64,000 nt of DNA from JASJAR01 sp038530285 (GTDB lineage Bacteria; Pseudomonadota; Alphaproteobacteria; Rhodobacterales; Rhodobacteraceae). Under the pieces are notes generated by a model. That model saw only the letters and a list, made by a program, of their open reading frames with translations, was not told the DNA's origin and made no database searches. Position 1 is the first letter of the stretch; each line of letters opens with the position of its first letter. Position numbers and translations under genes: made by a program. This document shows, piece after piece, positions 1 through 10,323 of the stretch. Where the stretch lies: assembly GCA_038530285.1 (NCBI GenBank), contig JBCBCY010000006.1, forward strand, positions 1-64,000, in the 5' to 3' direction.

Positions 1-2105
<2,105 letters not shown>

Positions 2106-2180
2106 ACCTGTTCCTTATTCTCGGCAAACACGCTTGGTCCCAGGCTTTGGCAACCATCGGTGTCTCCGTTCTTGGCCTTA

Positions 2181-2210
2181 ATATGTGGGGCCTTATGGGA
2201 CCCCTTCAAC
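2181..2210 (-). promoter_or_regulatory. Sigma-32-like promoter of lon
   Basis: Read on the minus strand, a GTTGAAG box is followed after 13 bases by CCCCACATAT, about 76 bases before the lon ATG. The known E. coli sigma-32 pattern is CTTGAAA and CCCCATNT with an 11-16 base spacer, so both boxes match with one or two differences. lon is a classical heat-shock gene, which supports the call; this is inference without expression data. Confidence 0.5.
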
Positions 2211-2375
2211 CGCAGCCGGTTTTACCCCGCGCGAAGACTGCCCCCAGCGGGCGTTCAACGCAAGCACTCAAAAAGCGCCACGGGGCAGGCCGTGTTTCTC
2301 ACACAGCGCGGCCCGATCGCCAAAAATTGGCCCGATTCCTGCGTCAAACCCCGGGCAAGACAGAGGAATTTTCAA

Positions 2376-3245
2376 ATGCTCACGTCGATATACCTGCAAC
2401 GCCGCCGGCTTTTGTTCGGCATGTTTTTCTTCTTTTTGGCCGGACTTCTGGATTTCGGCCGTTTCGGCATGTGGGATTTTCCGGTGTATGTGGTGGGAAT
2501 GTCGGTGCTTTTTGCGACGATCTGTGGGGCCATCGCGGTGGTTGGGATCACCTTGTTTCCCGCTTACCGGCAGGTGTTCGAAATCGTCGGTGTCAGCTTT
2601 CTGGGCCTCAGACTGGCAGAAGCCTGGGGGATTGCGGGCCCCGTTGGATACATCTTTGACGGGGCCTGGGGCGTTGTCGCGACCTGCTTGTTTTACACGT
2701 TGCTGTTTCATGGGGTCTATGGGCTTTGGTGGGCCAAAACACCCTTCCGGCTGGCCTGGACAGGCCGGTCGCGGTTTCACACCTCGGCATCGCCGGCCCA
2801 AGCCTGGGCGCGGCTGGTGCCCGCCGAAGACAGGCCAGGCGACTATTACTCAGGCACGCTGCACGAATTTCGCGCGATCGAAGACGGTGACTTCACCCAT
2901 CTGTTGCGCACCCGCATGGGCGGGCCGCAATTTTTGGAACAACGCGTCACCGTCACACGACATGATGCCAACACCGCCTTTGCCTATACGTTTGATGCCG
3001 ACGTGTCTGAAGGCAACCGCGCGCTGAACACCGGCGACTGGCGGATCGAACTGACCGAACGCGCAGGCGGGACCCAGGTTGACGTGGTCGAAAACGTGGT
3101 GGCCACAACACCGGCCAACGCCCTGCTGTTCTGGTTTGATGACCTTGGCGGACAGGTCGCGGTGTCGATGAAGCGCACGTTGGAAGGGCGGCGTGACCCC
3201 ACCCTTCTGGCCTCGTTCAGACGCCAAGTGCAGTCGGCCGCCTGA
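2376..3245 (+). CDS. Membrane protein with C-terminal SRPBCC-like domain (copy 1)
   Basis: A 289-residue protein of unknown role. Residues 1-130 contain about four hydrophobic segments (for example LLFGMFFFFLAGLLDF and VVGITLFPAY). The rest is soluble and looks like a START/SRPBCC (polyketide-cyclase-like) fold, with a stretch reading VDVVENVVATTPANALLFWFDD near the end; this fold assignment is inference. The ATG at 2376 has AGAGGA eight bases upstream. Its stop overlaps the next start by one base (TGATG), and the next protein has the same architecture, so the pair is a tandem duplication expressed together. Confidence 0.75.
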   Translation: MLTSIYLQRRRLLFGMFFFFLAGLLDFGRFGMWDFPVYVVGMSVLFATICGAIAVVGITLFPAYRQVFEIVGVSFLGLRLAEAWGIAGPVGYIFDGAWGVVATCLFYTLLFHGVYGLWWAKTPFRLAWTGRSRFHTSASPAQAWARLVPAEDRPGDYYSGTLHEFRAIEDGDFTHLLRTRMGGPQFLEQRVTVTRHDANTAFAYTFDADVSEGNRALNTGDWRIELTERAGGTQVDVVENVVATTPANALLFWFDDLGGQVAVSMKRTLEGRRDPTLLASFRRQVQSAA

Positions 3246-4120
3246 TGTTTGGGCGGATGATGCGCACCTGGCCCCGTCTGGTGGCTGGCATGGGCCTTTT
3301 GGCGCTGTTTCTGGGCCTTTGTTGGGCGACCGGCATCGCGGACCAACCGATCCCGCCGGAAGACCTGAATTCGACCCGTGGCCGCGTGATTTTCGCGTTG
3401 GCCATGCTGATCGTCATCTTCGGCCTTGTGGCCCTGCCCACTTGGGGTCTTGCCGCGATTGCACCGGGGATGCTGGGCCTTGTCGATCTGTTCTTGCTGA
3501 CCCTTCTTTGTGGCATTCCCGCGACTTTGGCGCTTGGCGCCTTGGGCGCGCCGGGCTGGACCTACTGCCTTATGCTGGGCGCGATCTACCTTGTGCTGCA
3601 TCAGGTCTTTTACGGGCGCTGGCTTGAAGGGGTTTTCACCCGCGACACCCGCACCCGGCGCGACGTCTTCGATGTGCCCGAACCCTGTCAGGTTGTCTGG
3701 GGCCGTCTGGCCCCCCTTCGCGAAAACCAGGACACGTACTACTGGCCCCGGGCGCAATTTGGCGATGCGCCTGAGGGCAGCGGCGCGGATTTCGCCCTGC
3801 ACGCGCCGCGCCGCCGCGGGCTGAAAGACGCAGACGAATTGATCTGGATCGAAGCCCTTCAGCCGTCGCGCGCTGTCACGATACGGTCCGAACCCCTGCC
3901 GGGCGCCTTTGGGGTGAAAGAGCGCCGCGCCCTGCGCCTGAGCGAGGTTGGTGGGCGCACTCGGGTCGAGATTGAGACGACATTTCTGGATGTCTCGATT
4001 TTTCACCGCTTCCGGCTTTGGCTGAACAATGACGCGACCGAATTTGCGGTGAGCCTGAAAAACCGCGCACTGGGTCGCAAGGACCGCACCACGCATGGCC
4101 GCCAGGTTCTGCCCGGCTAG
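3245..4120 (+). CDS. Membrane protein with C-terminal SRPBCC-like domain (copy 2)
   Basis: A 291-residue paralogue of the preceding gene, translationally coupled through TGATG. The N-terminal half has several membrane segments (LVAGMGLLALFLGLCWA, VIFALAMLIVIFGLVAL, a Leu/Gly-rich third and fourth). The C-terminal half again reads like an SRPBCC domain, with the shared motif RTRVEIETTFLDVSIFHRF and an ending LNNDATEFAVSLKNRALGRKD comparable to VAVSMKRTLEGRRD in copy 1. The substrate or ligand is unknown. The gene ends just before an intergenic hairpin repeat that may act as its terminator. Confidence 0.75.
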   Translation: MFGRMMRTWPRLVAGMGLLALFLGLCWATGIADQPIPPEDLNSTRGRVIFALAMLIVIFGLVALPTWGLAAIAPGMLGLVDLFLLTLLCGIPATLALGALGAPGWTYCLMLGAIYLVLHQVFYGRWLEGVFTRDTRTRRDVFDVPEPCQVVWGRLAPLRENQDTYYWPRAQFGDAPEGSGADFALHAPRRRGLKDADELIWIEALQPSRAVTIRSEPLPGAFGVKERRALRLSEVGGRTRVEIETTFLDVSIFHRFRLWLNNDATEFAVSLKNRALGRKDRTTHGRQVLPG

Positions 4121-4133
4121 ACTGGTTTGGGCG

Positions 4134-4207
4134 CGCGATCCTTACAACAAGGATCGCGGTGCGATTTTTTTGCAAAAAAAAAATCCTGCCTCCGGCGGGG
4201 ATATTTC
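4134..4207. repeat. Intergenic hairpin repeat, copy 1
   Basis: Three parts in order: a 10-bp hairpin (CGCGATCCTT, loop ACAAC, AAGGATCGCG at 4134-4158), a second A/T hairpin (GATTTTTTT with its A-run complement), and the box CCTCCGGCGGGGATATTT at 4189-4206. The same three-part order recurs at 12383-12452, also directly after a stop codon. The first two parts could terminate transcription of the upstream gene; the role of the CCTCCGGCGGG box is unknown. Confidence 0.7.
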
Positions 4208-4237
4208 CGGGGAGATGAAGCCCGGTGCGGCCTCGGC

Positions 4238-4266
4238 TTGACCTTGGCTTGGGCACCAGCTATGTG
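4238..4266 (+). promoter_or_regulatory. Probable sigma-70 promoter of the lactate dehydrogenase-like gene
   Basis: TTGACC at 4238-4243 and TATGTG at 4261-4266 are separated by exactly 17 bases, a good housekeeping promoter layout. The predicted start point falls at about 4272, inside the palindrome described next. Inference from consensus only. Confidence 0.5.
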
Positions 4267-4271
4267 TCGTT

Positions 4272-4292
4272 TTGGTAATATCATATTACCAA
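4272..4292. promoter_or_regulatory. 21-bp perfect palindromic operator upstream of lldD-like gene
   Basis: The arm TTGGTAATAT, a single central C, then the exact complement ATATTACCAA. It lies over the predicted transcription start and 31 bases before the ATG at 4324, a repressor position. TTGGT/ACCAA half-sites recall GntR/FadR-family operators such as those of LldR and PdhR, but the arms here are further apart than in those, so the regulator family is left open. Confidence 0.6.
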
Positions 4293-4323
4293 TTTATAGA
4301 TCGGCTTGAAAAGGATCAGACCC

Positions 4324-5478
4324 ATGGGACTGAACAACTGCCACAACTTTCAAGATTTCAGACAGCTGGCCAAGCGCCGGCTGCCCGGTCCGATCTTTCA
4401 CTATATCGACGGCGCGGCGGATGACGAACAGACCTATCGGCGCAACACCGAAGCCTACGGCGACGTGGACCTTGTGCCCAATGTCCTTGCGGGCGTCGAA
4501 GAGGTCGACACGTCGGTTGAAGTCATGGGTCAAAAGCTCGACATGCCGGTCTATTGCGCGCCCACGGCCCTGCAGCGGCTGTTTCACCATGAAGGCGAAC
4601 GTGCCGTCGCCAAGGCGGCCACGAAATACGGCACCATGTTCGGGGTATCTTCGCTGGCCACGGTCACGGTCGAGGAGATAGAGAAACTCGCCCCCGGCCC
4701 GAAGATGTTCCAGTTTTATTTCCACAAGGACCGCGGGCTGAACGACGCGCTTCTGGAACGCGCCCGGGCGGCCAATTTCAATGTCATGGCGCTGACCGTG
4801 GACACAATCACGGGTGGCAACCGCGAGCGTGACCTGCGCACCGGGTTCACCAGCCCGCCGAAGTTGACCCCGGCCTCGGCGCTGTCATTTGCCACCCATC
4901 CGATGTGGGCCTGGAACTTTTTCACCAAGGAAAAGTTCGACATGCCGCATCTGTCGGGCCATGTGTCGGCGGGCACCAATCTGGCGGTCTCGGTGGGCAA
5001 TTACTTCTCGACCATGCTTGATCAATCGATGAGCTGGAAAGACGCCGAAGCGCTGTGTGCGAAATGGGACGGCCAGTTTGCCCTGAAAGGCATCATGAGC
5101 GTTGAAGACGCCAAGCGCGCCGTCGACATCGGGTGCACCGGCATCATGGTGTCCAACCATGGCGGGCGGCAATTGGACGGCTCACGCGCACCGTTTGATC
5201 AGCTGGCCGAGATTTGCGACGCGGTCGGCGACAAGATCGATGTCATCTGCGAGGGCGGCATTCAACGTGGCACCCATGTGCTGAAAGCACTTTCGGTCGG
5301 CGCCAAGGCCTGTTCTGGCGGACGGCTGTACCTATACGCCCTGGCCGCGGCCGGTCAGCCCGGCGTGGAACGGGTGTTGGGCAATATGCGCACCGAGATC
5401 GAGCGCGACATGAAGCTGATGGGGGTCACCAAGCTGGATCAGCTTTCGCGCGACAACATCCGCTGGCGCCGATCCTAA
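4324..5478 (+). CDS. lldD: FMN-dependent alpha-hydroxy-acid dehydrogenase, L-lactate dehydrogenase-like
   Basis: Oxidises an L-2-hydroxy acid, most likely L-lactate to pyruvate, with FMN, passing electrons to the respiratory chain. The 384 residues cover the whole TIM-barrel family: FHYIDGAADDE near the N-terminus, QFYFHKDR, LTVDTITGGNRERD, LKGIMSVEDA (active-site Lys), SNHGGRQLDGS near residue 278 (catalytic His and Arg), CEGGIQRG, and a C-terminal SGGRLYLYALAAAG. I prefer the ATG at 4324, with AAAAGGA eight bases upstream, to a TTG at 4306. It is monocistronic. The substrate could be another hydroxy acid such as glycolate or mandelate; the LldD call is by overall motif pattern. Confidence 0.85.
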   Translation: MGLNNCHNFQDFRQLAKRRLPGPIFHYIDGAADDEQTYRRNTEAYGDVDLVPNVLAGVEEVDTSVEVMGQKLDMPVYCAPTALQRLFHHEGERAVAKAATKYGTMFGVSSLATVTVEEIEKLAPGPKMFQFYFHKDRGLNDALLERARAANFNVMALTVDTITGGNRERDLRTGFTSPPKLTPASALSFATHPMWAWNFFTKEKFDMPHLSGHVSAGTNLAVSVGNYFSTMLDQSMSWKDAEALCAKWDGQFALKGIMSVEDAKRAVDIGCTGIMVSNHGGRQLDGSRAPFDQLAEICDAVGDKIDVICEGGIQRGTHVLKALSVGAKACSGGRLYLYALAAAGQPGVERVLGNMRTEIERDMKLMGVTKLDQLSRDNIRWRRS

Positions 5479-5550
5479 ATCTTCTATCGCGCAAGTCCCC
5501 GCTCCGGCCCGCGTTTTGCGCGCCGGGCGATAGGTTCACTCAGCCAGGTT

Positions 5551-6504
5551 TCAATCGGCCAGGAAGTAGGAATAGGCTGCGCGATCATCGCCGCGCACCG
5601 TGGCAAAGCCACCAACTTCGGCCGGGATCTCGCCGGGGGCCGGGCCAAAGAACATGCCGCCGGCCTCATGTTCGGCGTTCGCACCCACAACAGCGGCCGT
5701 CACATCCGCGCCCGATCCATCCAGAATGGTCACGGTCCCACCGACAAACCCGTTTTCGATGATGTCCATCCCCTCTACCTGAATTGTCGTTCCACCACCC
5801 TCAAACGCTGACAGATTGTCGGGCATCAACTGAGCATCGACCGTACCCGCGCCAAAGTCAGCCTGAACACTGGCAGAGCCGCGAAGGAAGGACACGACCG
5901 TGTCGCGTTCAAACTCGGTCAGGACATTTCCGGTATAACTTGCAGTGGCGCTTCGCGAAATGTCGCCTGGGTCGGTCGTCACGCCGGCGACGACGCGGGC
6001 GATCTCAGACCCGCCCGCACCGTCCGAAACCGTCCAATTGAACAGGCGTGCATATTGATAGTTGGTGGCGTTGAAGAACACCCCATCATCAAACCAAAGG
6101 CTTTGCTGTTCCCCATTCGGGCCCGGTTCACCGACGTAGTAGATGGATGATCCAGGAAAACCATCGCCATCTGAATCTGTCATTGTCACCAAGGTATCAG
6201 TGACGCTCACTTCGCCGGTGTCGTGGTCGATATATCCCACAAGATACATCCGGCTGCTTTCAGCCCCGATCTGGGTGCTGGAAAACGAGACCGCATAGGT
6301 TCCAATCCCTTCCAGGCGGGACCGGCCGGCCGACATCGCCGTGAGGGCAGTATAGTTTTGCTCCACCGGGACCAAAACCCGCGCCTCGCCCAGGTTGGAC
6401 GATCCTGCGGGCAGGAAAACGATCCCGTTGCCGTTGCCGGTGTCAGAGCCGCAGCCGCCCAGAAGAATCAGCACGCAGACCGAAAGAACCCAACTTTTTT
6501 TCAC
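5551..6504 (-). CDS. Exported lipoprotein, transferrin-binding-protein-like beta domain
   Basis: A 317-residue secreted lipoprotein. The GTG start (GTG AAA AAA) follows GGGGA, and the N-terminus MKKSWVLSVCVLILLGGCGS is a lipoprotein signal with lipobox LGGC. The C-terminal third contains AGGMFFGPAPGEIPAEVGGF, which resembles the closing GxFfGp...EvgGxF motif of TbpB-like solute-binding lipoproteins. The middle is Thr/Ser/Gly-rich with many beta-prone segments. It is probably anchored in the outer membrane; the ligand is unknown. No receptor gene lies next to it. It is convergent with lldD. Confidence 0.65.
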   Translation of the reverse strand: MKKSWVLSVCVLILLGGCGSDTGNGNGIVFLPAGSSNLGEARVLVPVEQNYTALTAMSAGRSRLEGIGTYAVSFSSTQIGAESSRMYLVGYIDHDTGEVSVTDTLVTMTDSDGDGFPGSSIYYVGEPGPNGEQQSLWFDDGVFFNATNYQYARLFNWTVSDGAGGSEIARVVAGVTTDPGDISRSATASYTGNVLTEFERDTVVSFLRGSASVQADFGAGTVDAQLMPDNLSAFEGGGTTIQVEGMDIIENGFVGGTVTILDGSGADVTAAVVGANAEHEAGGMFFGPAPGEIPAEVGGFATVRGDDRAAYSYFLAD

Positions 6505-6745
6505 GACACAGTCCCCTTTCGGCTGGCCTTACACCGGCCCCGATTAAGGCGGGGTAAAATTTGAAGTCACCTGCAGCTGATGCGTTCGAACACCTGGAAA
6601 CGACCCCCTGCGGCAGCCCGTGGCCCTGTGACCGAACAGGACCAGCCGCGGCACAACGACATCTGTGCGCGCCACATGATCCAAAGGGGTCGTTTTTTCG
6701 CCAAATTGATCTGAAATCCAACTGACACCCAGTGCGGAGGACCTG

Positions 6746-7270
6746 ATGTTCGGCTTTTGGAAAACAAAAAAGACACCTACGCCAGACGCACCTTCTGCGT
6801 CGGCAAGCGCCATGCTGGACGTCGACGGAATATTCATGGGGGCCTGTGTCGAACACGGGTTGCGCGGGCTTGGCAAAAATCACCGTTTTCAGGGCGCCTA
6901 CGCCAATCTGCCGATGTTCAAGTGCAAAACCATGCCCGAGGGGATCGAAGTTGCAGGCTCGGCAGAGAAGAAAACCAGCGCAATTCTGGCTGAAAACATC
7001 ATGACCGTGTCAACCGTGGGGGCCACGCCCCTGCATTGGAGCCACCTTGCCGTCGGGATCTACTGCAAGCACGCCTTCGGGATGGAACCCGAGTGGGACC
7101 ATGTCGATGACGGTCTGGTCGCAAAGCTCGCCTTTGGTCCCAGCCTGGAAATCCAATTCACCGCAAAACCCAGCAATGACATTGACCCGCTGTGGACCGG
7201 TGAGCGCCATCCCGGCGCATCGCTTTTGATGCAGGTCCAGAACGTGCAGCCCCAGGGCGGGACGCATTAG
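6746..7270 (+). CDS. Uncharacterised 174-residue cytosolic protein
   Basis: I do not recognise this family. The start is well supported by GGAGG six bases before the ATG. After a short polar N-terminus (MFGFWKTKKTPTPDA) the protein is a single globular domain with no membrane segment or signal peptide. It has CVEHGLRGLGKNHRF, an Ile/Val-rich core and several Trp (PLHWSH, EPEWDH, DPLWTG). It lies between two minus-strand genes and so is transcribed alone. Function unknown. Confidence 0.75.
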   Translation: MFGFWKTKKTPTPDAPSASASAMLDVDGIFMGACVEHGLRGLGKNHRFQGAYANLPMFKCKTMPEGIEVAGSAEKKTSAILAENIMTVSTVGATPLHWSHLAVGIYCKHAFGMEPEWDHVDDGLVAKLAFGPSLEIQFTAKPSNDIDPLWTGERHPGASLLMQVQNVQPQGGTH

Positions 7271-7289
7271 ACGAGACCGCACCGCGCGC

Positions 7290-7817
7290 CTAACGCGTCA
7301 TCGTCGACAGCATCTCAATCCGGCCAAACTCAGCTTCGAAGGTGAACCAGACGTGAATCCGGGTGGTTGACGCCACCACTGCCACGACCGTGCCTTCCAC
7401 CCAGTCGCCGTCCATGTTGATGCGGTAATCGGCCGTCAGATGCGGCAGATCGGTGATGGCGCACTCGGGGATGTCTTGCGTATCGATCCGCGCAAGCTCG
7501 GTGGGACCGCCGGGCGGTTCAACCGCGAAGGGTGCATCCGTCAGCAATAGATCATAGCGCAGGCGTGGTTCTTGCCCGACGGTCGAAAACCCGTTTGGAA
7601 TATCGAGCAGGTTGACCGGTTCAGGCGGGCCCAGCACCGGCATCGGACGGCCCTGAAGCAGGCCCCTTACAGGCGTGTCGGTCCAAATGCCCCGCATGTC
7701 ATCGGCATGTTCGGCCAGCCAAGCGCCATGATCGCCGCCACAGGGAATATCGGCATCCTGCGCGACAGCGCCCCCTGCCCCCATCACACCGAGCAAAAAA
7801 CCAACCATGCGGATCAT
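7290..7817 (-). CDS. Uncharacterised periplasmic protein
   Basis: A 175-residue protein with a Sec signal peptide (MIRMVGFLLGVMGAGGAVAQ, cleavage predicted after AVA). The mature part has only two Cys (PCGGDH and PECAIT), which could form a disulfide in the periplasm. The C-terminal region is beta-rich (VEGTVVAVVASTTRIHVWFTF). No family recognised. It is followed on the same strand by tgt upstream at 7894-9024, but a 76-base gap with GGTACC repeats separates them. Confidence 0.7.
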   Translation of the reverse strand: MIRMVGFLLGVMGAGGAVAQDADIPCGGDHGAWLAEHADDMRGIWTDTPVRGLLQGRPMPVLGPPEPVNLLDIPNGFSTVGQEPRLRYDLLLTDAPFAVEPPGGPTELARIDTQDIPECAITDLPHLTADYRINMDGDWVEGTVVAVVASTTRIHVWFTFEAEFGRIEMLSTMTR

Positions 7818-7893
7818 TTCAAACCCTCCGAAAAACCAGTGTTGCTTATGGGCATTTGGTACCAGGTACCTCGATGTTAGGCCATAACGCAGC

Positions 7894-9024
7894 TCAGATC
7901 GGCTCGATATCCCCCTCGGCGCGCCGGGCGTTGAACGCGGCTTCGAAGGCGGTCAAGGTGCCCGATGCAATGGCCGCCCGCAGGCCCGCCATCAATTCCT
8001 GATAGTAATGCAGGTTGTGCCAGGTCAAAAGCATCCCCGCGATCATCTCGTTTGCGCGGACCACATGGTGCAGATAGGCCCGGCTGTAGCCCTGACAGGC
8101 CGGACAAGTGCAGTCTTCATCCAAGGGGCGCGGATCATTAGCGTGACGTGCGTTTTTCAGGTTCACCTGCCCGCGCCGGGTCCAGGCCTGCCCGTTGCGG
8201 CCCGACCGGGACGGTAGCACGCAATCCATCATGTCGATGCCGCGTTTCACGGCGCCCACGATATCGTCGGGCTTGCCCACGCCCATCAGATAGCGCGGTT
8301 TGTCGCGCGGCAATTGCCCCGGCGCATAGTCGAGGCATTCAAACATCGCCGCTTGGCCTTCGCCGACCGCCAGACCGCCCACCGCGTAGCCGTCAAAGCC
8401 GATGTCGGTCAGCGCCTCAGCGGAAGCCGCGCGCAAATCTTCCTCTAGCCCGCCTTGCTGGATGCCAAACAGCGCATGCCCTGGCCTTTCGCCAAAGGCC
8501 GCCTTTGACCGCGCTGCCCAGCGCATCGACAAATCCATACTGGTCGCGATCGTGTCGCGGTCGGCGGGCAAGGCGGGGCATTCATCAAACGCCATCACGA
8601 TGTCGGACCCGAGCAGGGCCTGGATTTCCATCGATCGTTCCGGGGTGAGCATGTGTTTCGACCCATCGATGTGGGAGCGAAACGCGACCCCCTCTTCGGT
8701 GAGCTTTCTAAGGTTCGACAGGCTCATCACCTGAAAGCCGCCAGAATCCGTCAGGATCGGCCCCGACCAGTTCATGAAATGATGCAAACCGCCAAGGCCC
8801 GCGATGCGCTCAGCGCCCGGGCGCAACATCAGGTGATAGGTATTGCCCAAAAGCACATCGGCCCCCGTGGCCGCCACGCTTTCAGGCAGCATCGCCTTGA
8901 CGGTCGCGGCCGTGCCCACGGGCATGAAAGCCGGGGTGCGGATGTCCCCGCGCGGGGTTTCGATTACGCCTGTGCGCGCCGCGCCGTCGGTCGCGTCCAG
9001 CCGATATGAAAAGTGTTTCGTCAC
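7894..9024 (-). CDS. tgt: Queuine/preQ1 tRNA-guanine transglycosylase
   Basis: Exchanges guanine-34 for preQ1 in tRNAs with GUN anticodons, the first committed tRNA step of queuosine modification. All landmarks are present in 376 residues: ILTDSGGFQVMSL (general acid/base Asp), GVGKPDD, RGIDMMDCVLPSR (nucleophilic Asp), and the zinc site CTCPAC followed by LHHVV. The start is GTG at 9024. It lies 45 bases downstream of a methyltransferase gene on the same strand and may be co-transcribed with it. No other queuosine genes are in the window. Confidence 0.97.
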   Translation of the reverse strand: MTKHFSYRLDATDGAARTGVIETPRGDIRTPAFMPVGTAATVKAMLPESVAATGADVLLGNTYHLMLRPGAERIAGLGGLHHFMNWSGPILTDSGGFQVMSLSNLRKLTEEGVAFRSHIDGSKHMLTPERSMEIQALLGSDIVMAFDECPALPADRDTIATSMDLSMRWAARSKAAFGERPGHALFGIQQGGLEEDLRAASAEALTDIGFDGYAVGGLAVGEGQAAMFECLDYAPGQLPRDKPRYLMGVGKPDDIVGAVKRGIDMMDCVLPSRSGRNGQAWTRRGQVNLKNARHANDPRPLDEDCTCPACQGYSRAYLHHVVRANEMIAGMLLTWHNLHYYQELMAGLRAAIASGTLTAFEAAFNARRAEGDIEPI

Positions 9025-9069
9025 GCCAGACCGCTTCGCCCAAGACGGCGCCCTTGTAAAGCAGGCGCG

Positions 9070-9885
9070 TCAGGCAATGGCACGGACAAAGTTGATCCGG
9101 GCGGGCACACGCACCGCACCGCCTTCGACCATTTCGGCAAACCCCGCGACGAGACCTGTGCGCACTGCCCGTGTTTGCTCGTCGCTCAAGGTGCCGTTGT
9201 CTGCCGCCGCGCGCATCCGGCTTGTGGCCGATCCGATGGTCATCATCATGTCGGCGACCTCTTCGGGGTGACCTTGCGGTGTCAGATGCAGATCAACCGG
9301 CTCGACCTCTGGCTGAAAGCCCGCCCTGCGCAAAAGGGCATCGAGGGCTTGAGCGTCGCCAAACCGCATCGGGCCGGGGGCATCCGGGTCTGGCGCGGGA
9401 CCGGGGCCCAACACATGTTCAGCCACCTGCCCCGGCATGGAAAACCACGGGTTCGCCTCCCGCGCGCCCCAGCAGGCAAAGGTCAGCGCGCCACCGGGCT
9501 TTAAAGCGGCGCGGATATTGGAAAACGCTGCGACACTGTCTTCAAAGAACATCACCCCGAACAGCGAAATTGCCGCATCGTATGACCCTTCGGCAAAGGG
9601 ATGGGTCTGGGCATCGCCAAGGTCCACCGTGACATGCCCCGGCACCCGCGCGCGGGCGCGTTTGGCAAAGGGCGGGGCGATTTCAATGCCTGTGACATGG
9701 CCCGCAGGACCCACGGCATGGGCCGCGCGCACCAGCGACACTCCGCCGCCGGGCCCGATATCAAGGACCCGCTGGCCTGGCTGCAACCCAGCCCGGGCCA
9801 TGATACCGTCTAGCACCGGGCCATGGGCCGCGTCGGTCTGCGCTTCGACTTGCAGCCACGGGGCCGCCATTGCGTTCCAATCCAT
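9070..9885 (-). CDS. Class I SAM-dependent methyltransferase
   Basis: Transfers a methyl group from S-adenosylmethionine to an unidentified small molecule. In 271 residues, motif I is VLDIGPGGG near residue 41, followed by GIEIAPPFAKRAR (ribose-binding acidic residue), DLGDAQTHPF and LKPGGALTFACWG, the UbiE/Methyltransf_11-25 pattern. The ATG at 9885 starts MDWNAMAAPW, a typical beginning for this subfamily. Reading further upstream in frame would run through sufT and was rejected. The substrate cannot be told from sequence. Confidence 0.85.
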   Translation of the reverse strand: MDWNAMAAPWLQVEAQTDAAHGPVLDGIMARAGLQPGQRVLDIGPGGGVSLVRAAHAVGPAGHVTGIEIAPPFAKRARARVPGHVTVDLGDAQTHPFAEGSYDAAISLFGVMFFEDSVAAFSNIRAALKPGGALTFACWGAREANPWFSMPGQVAEHVLGPGPAPDPDAPGPMRFGDAQALDALLRRAGFQPEVEPVDLHLTPQGHPEEVADMMMTIGSATSRMRAAADNGTLSDEQTRAVRTGLVAGFAEMVEGGAVRVPARINFVRAIA

Positions 9886-9951
9886 CCCTGCTCCCTTTAC
9901 CGGCGCCACCCTATTCCCTATATCATTAGTCAGGAATTCACGAGAGGTCCC

Positions 9952-10314
9952 ATGGATCAACACCCCGGCCAGATCGAAGGCACGCCGCTGATCGCGCCAT
10001 CGAGCACCGATCACCCGCTTTACGACCAGATCGTTGAGGCGTGCCGGTCCGTGTTCGACCCCGAAATTCCGGTGAATATCTACGATCTGGGGCTGGTCTA
10101 CACGATTGAGATTTCGCCCGAGGCGGATGTCAAAATCGTCATGACCCTGACCGCGCCCGGCTGTCCTGTCGCCGGCGAGATGCCCGGCTGGCTGGCCGAT
10201 GCCGTCGCCCCGATCCCTGGGGTGAAAACGGTCGATGTCGATATCACCTGGGACCCGCCCTGGGGCATGGACATGATGTCTGACGAAGCCCGCCTTGAAC
10301 TGGGCTTTATGTAG
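9952..10314 (+). CDS. sufT: SUF system Fe-S maturation protein SufT (MIP18/DUF59)
   Basis: A 120-residue MIP18-family protein that helps mature Fe-S proteins. The diagnostic segments are VFDPEIPVNIYDLGLVY and MTLTAPGCPVAGEMP (the conserved Cys), then VDVDITWDPPWG. GAGAGG lies upstream of the ATG. A sugar O-acetyltransferase gene begins nine bases after its stop and sufA follows, so the three genes look like the tail of a dispersed SUF cluster; sufBCDS are not in the window. Confidence 0.92.
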   Translation: MDQHPGQIEGTPLIAPSSTDHPLYDQIVEACRSVFDPEIPVNIYDLGLVYTIEISPEADVKIVMTLTAPGCPVAGEMPGWLADAVAPIPGVKTVDVDITWDPPWGMDMMSDEARLELGFM

Positions 10315-10323
10315 GCCACAGCC

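Noticed and set aside
7858..7870. GGTACC-A-GGTACC direct repeat between tgt and a hypothetical gene
   Set aside because: Two KpnI-type hexamers in 13 bases; too short and without a partner to be called a regulatory element.
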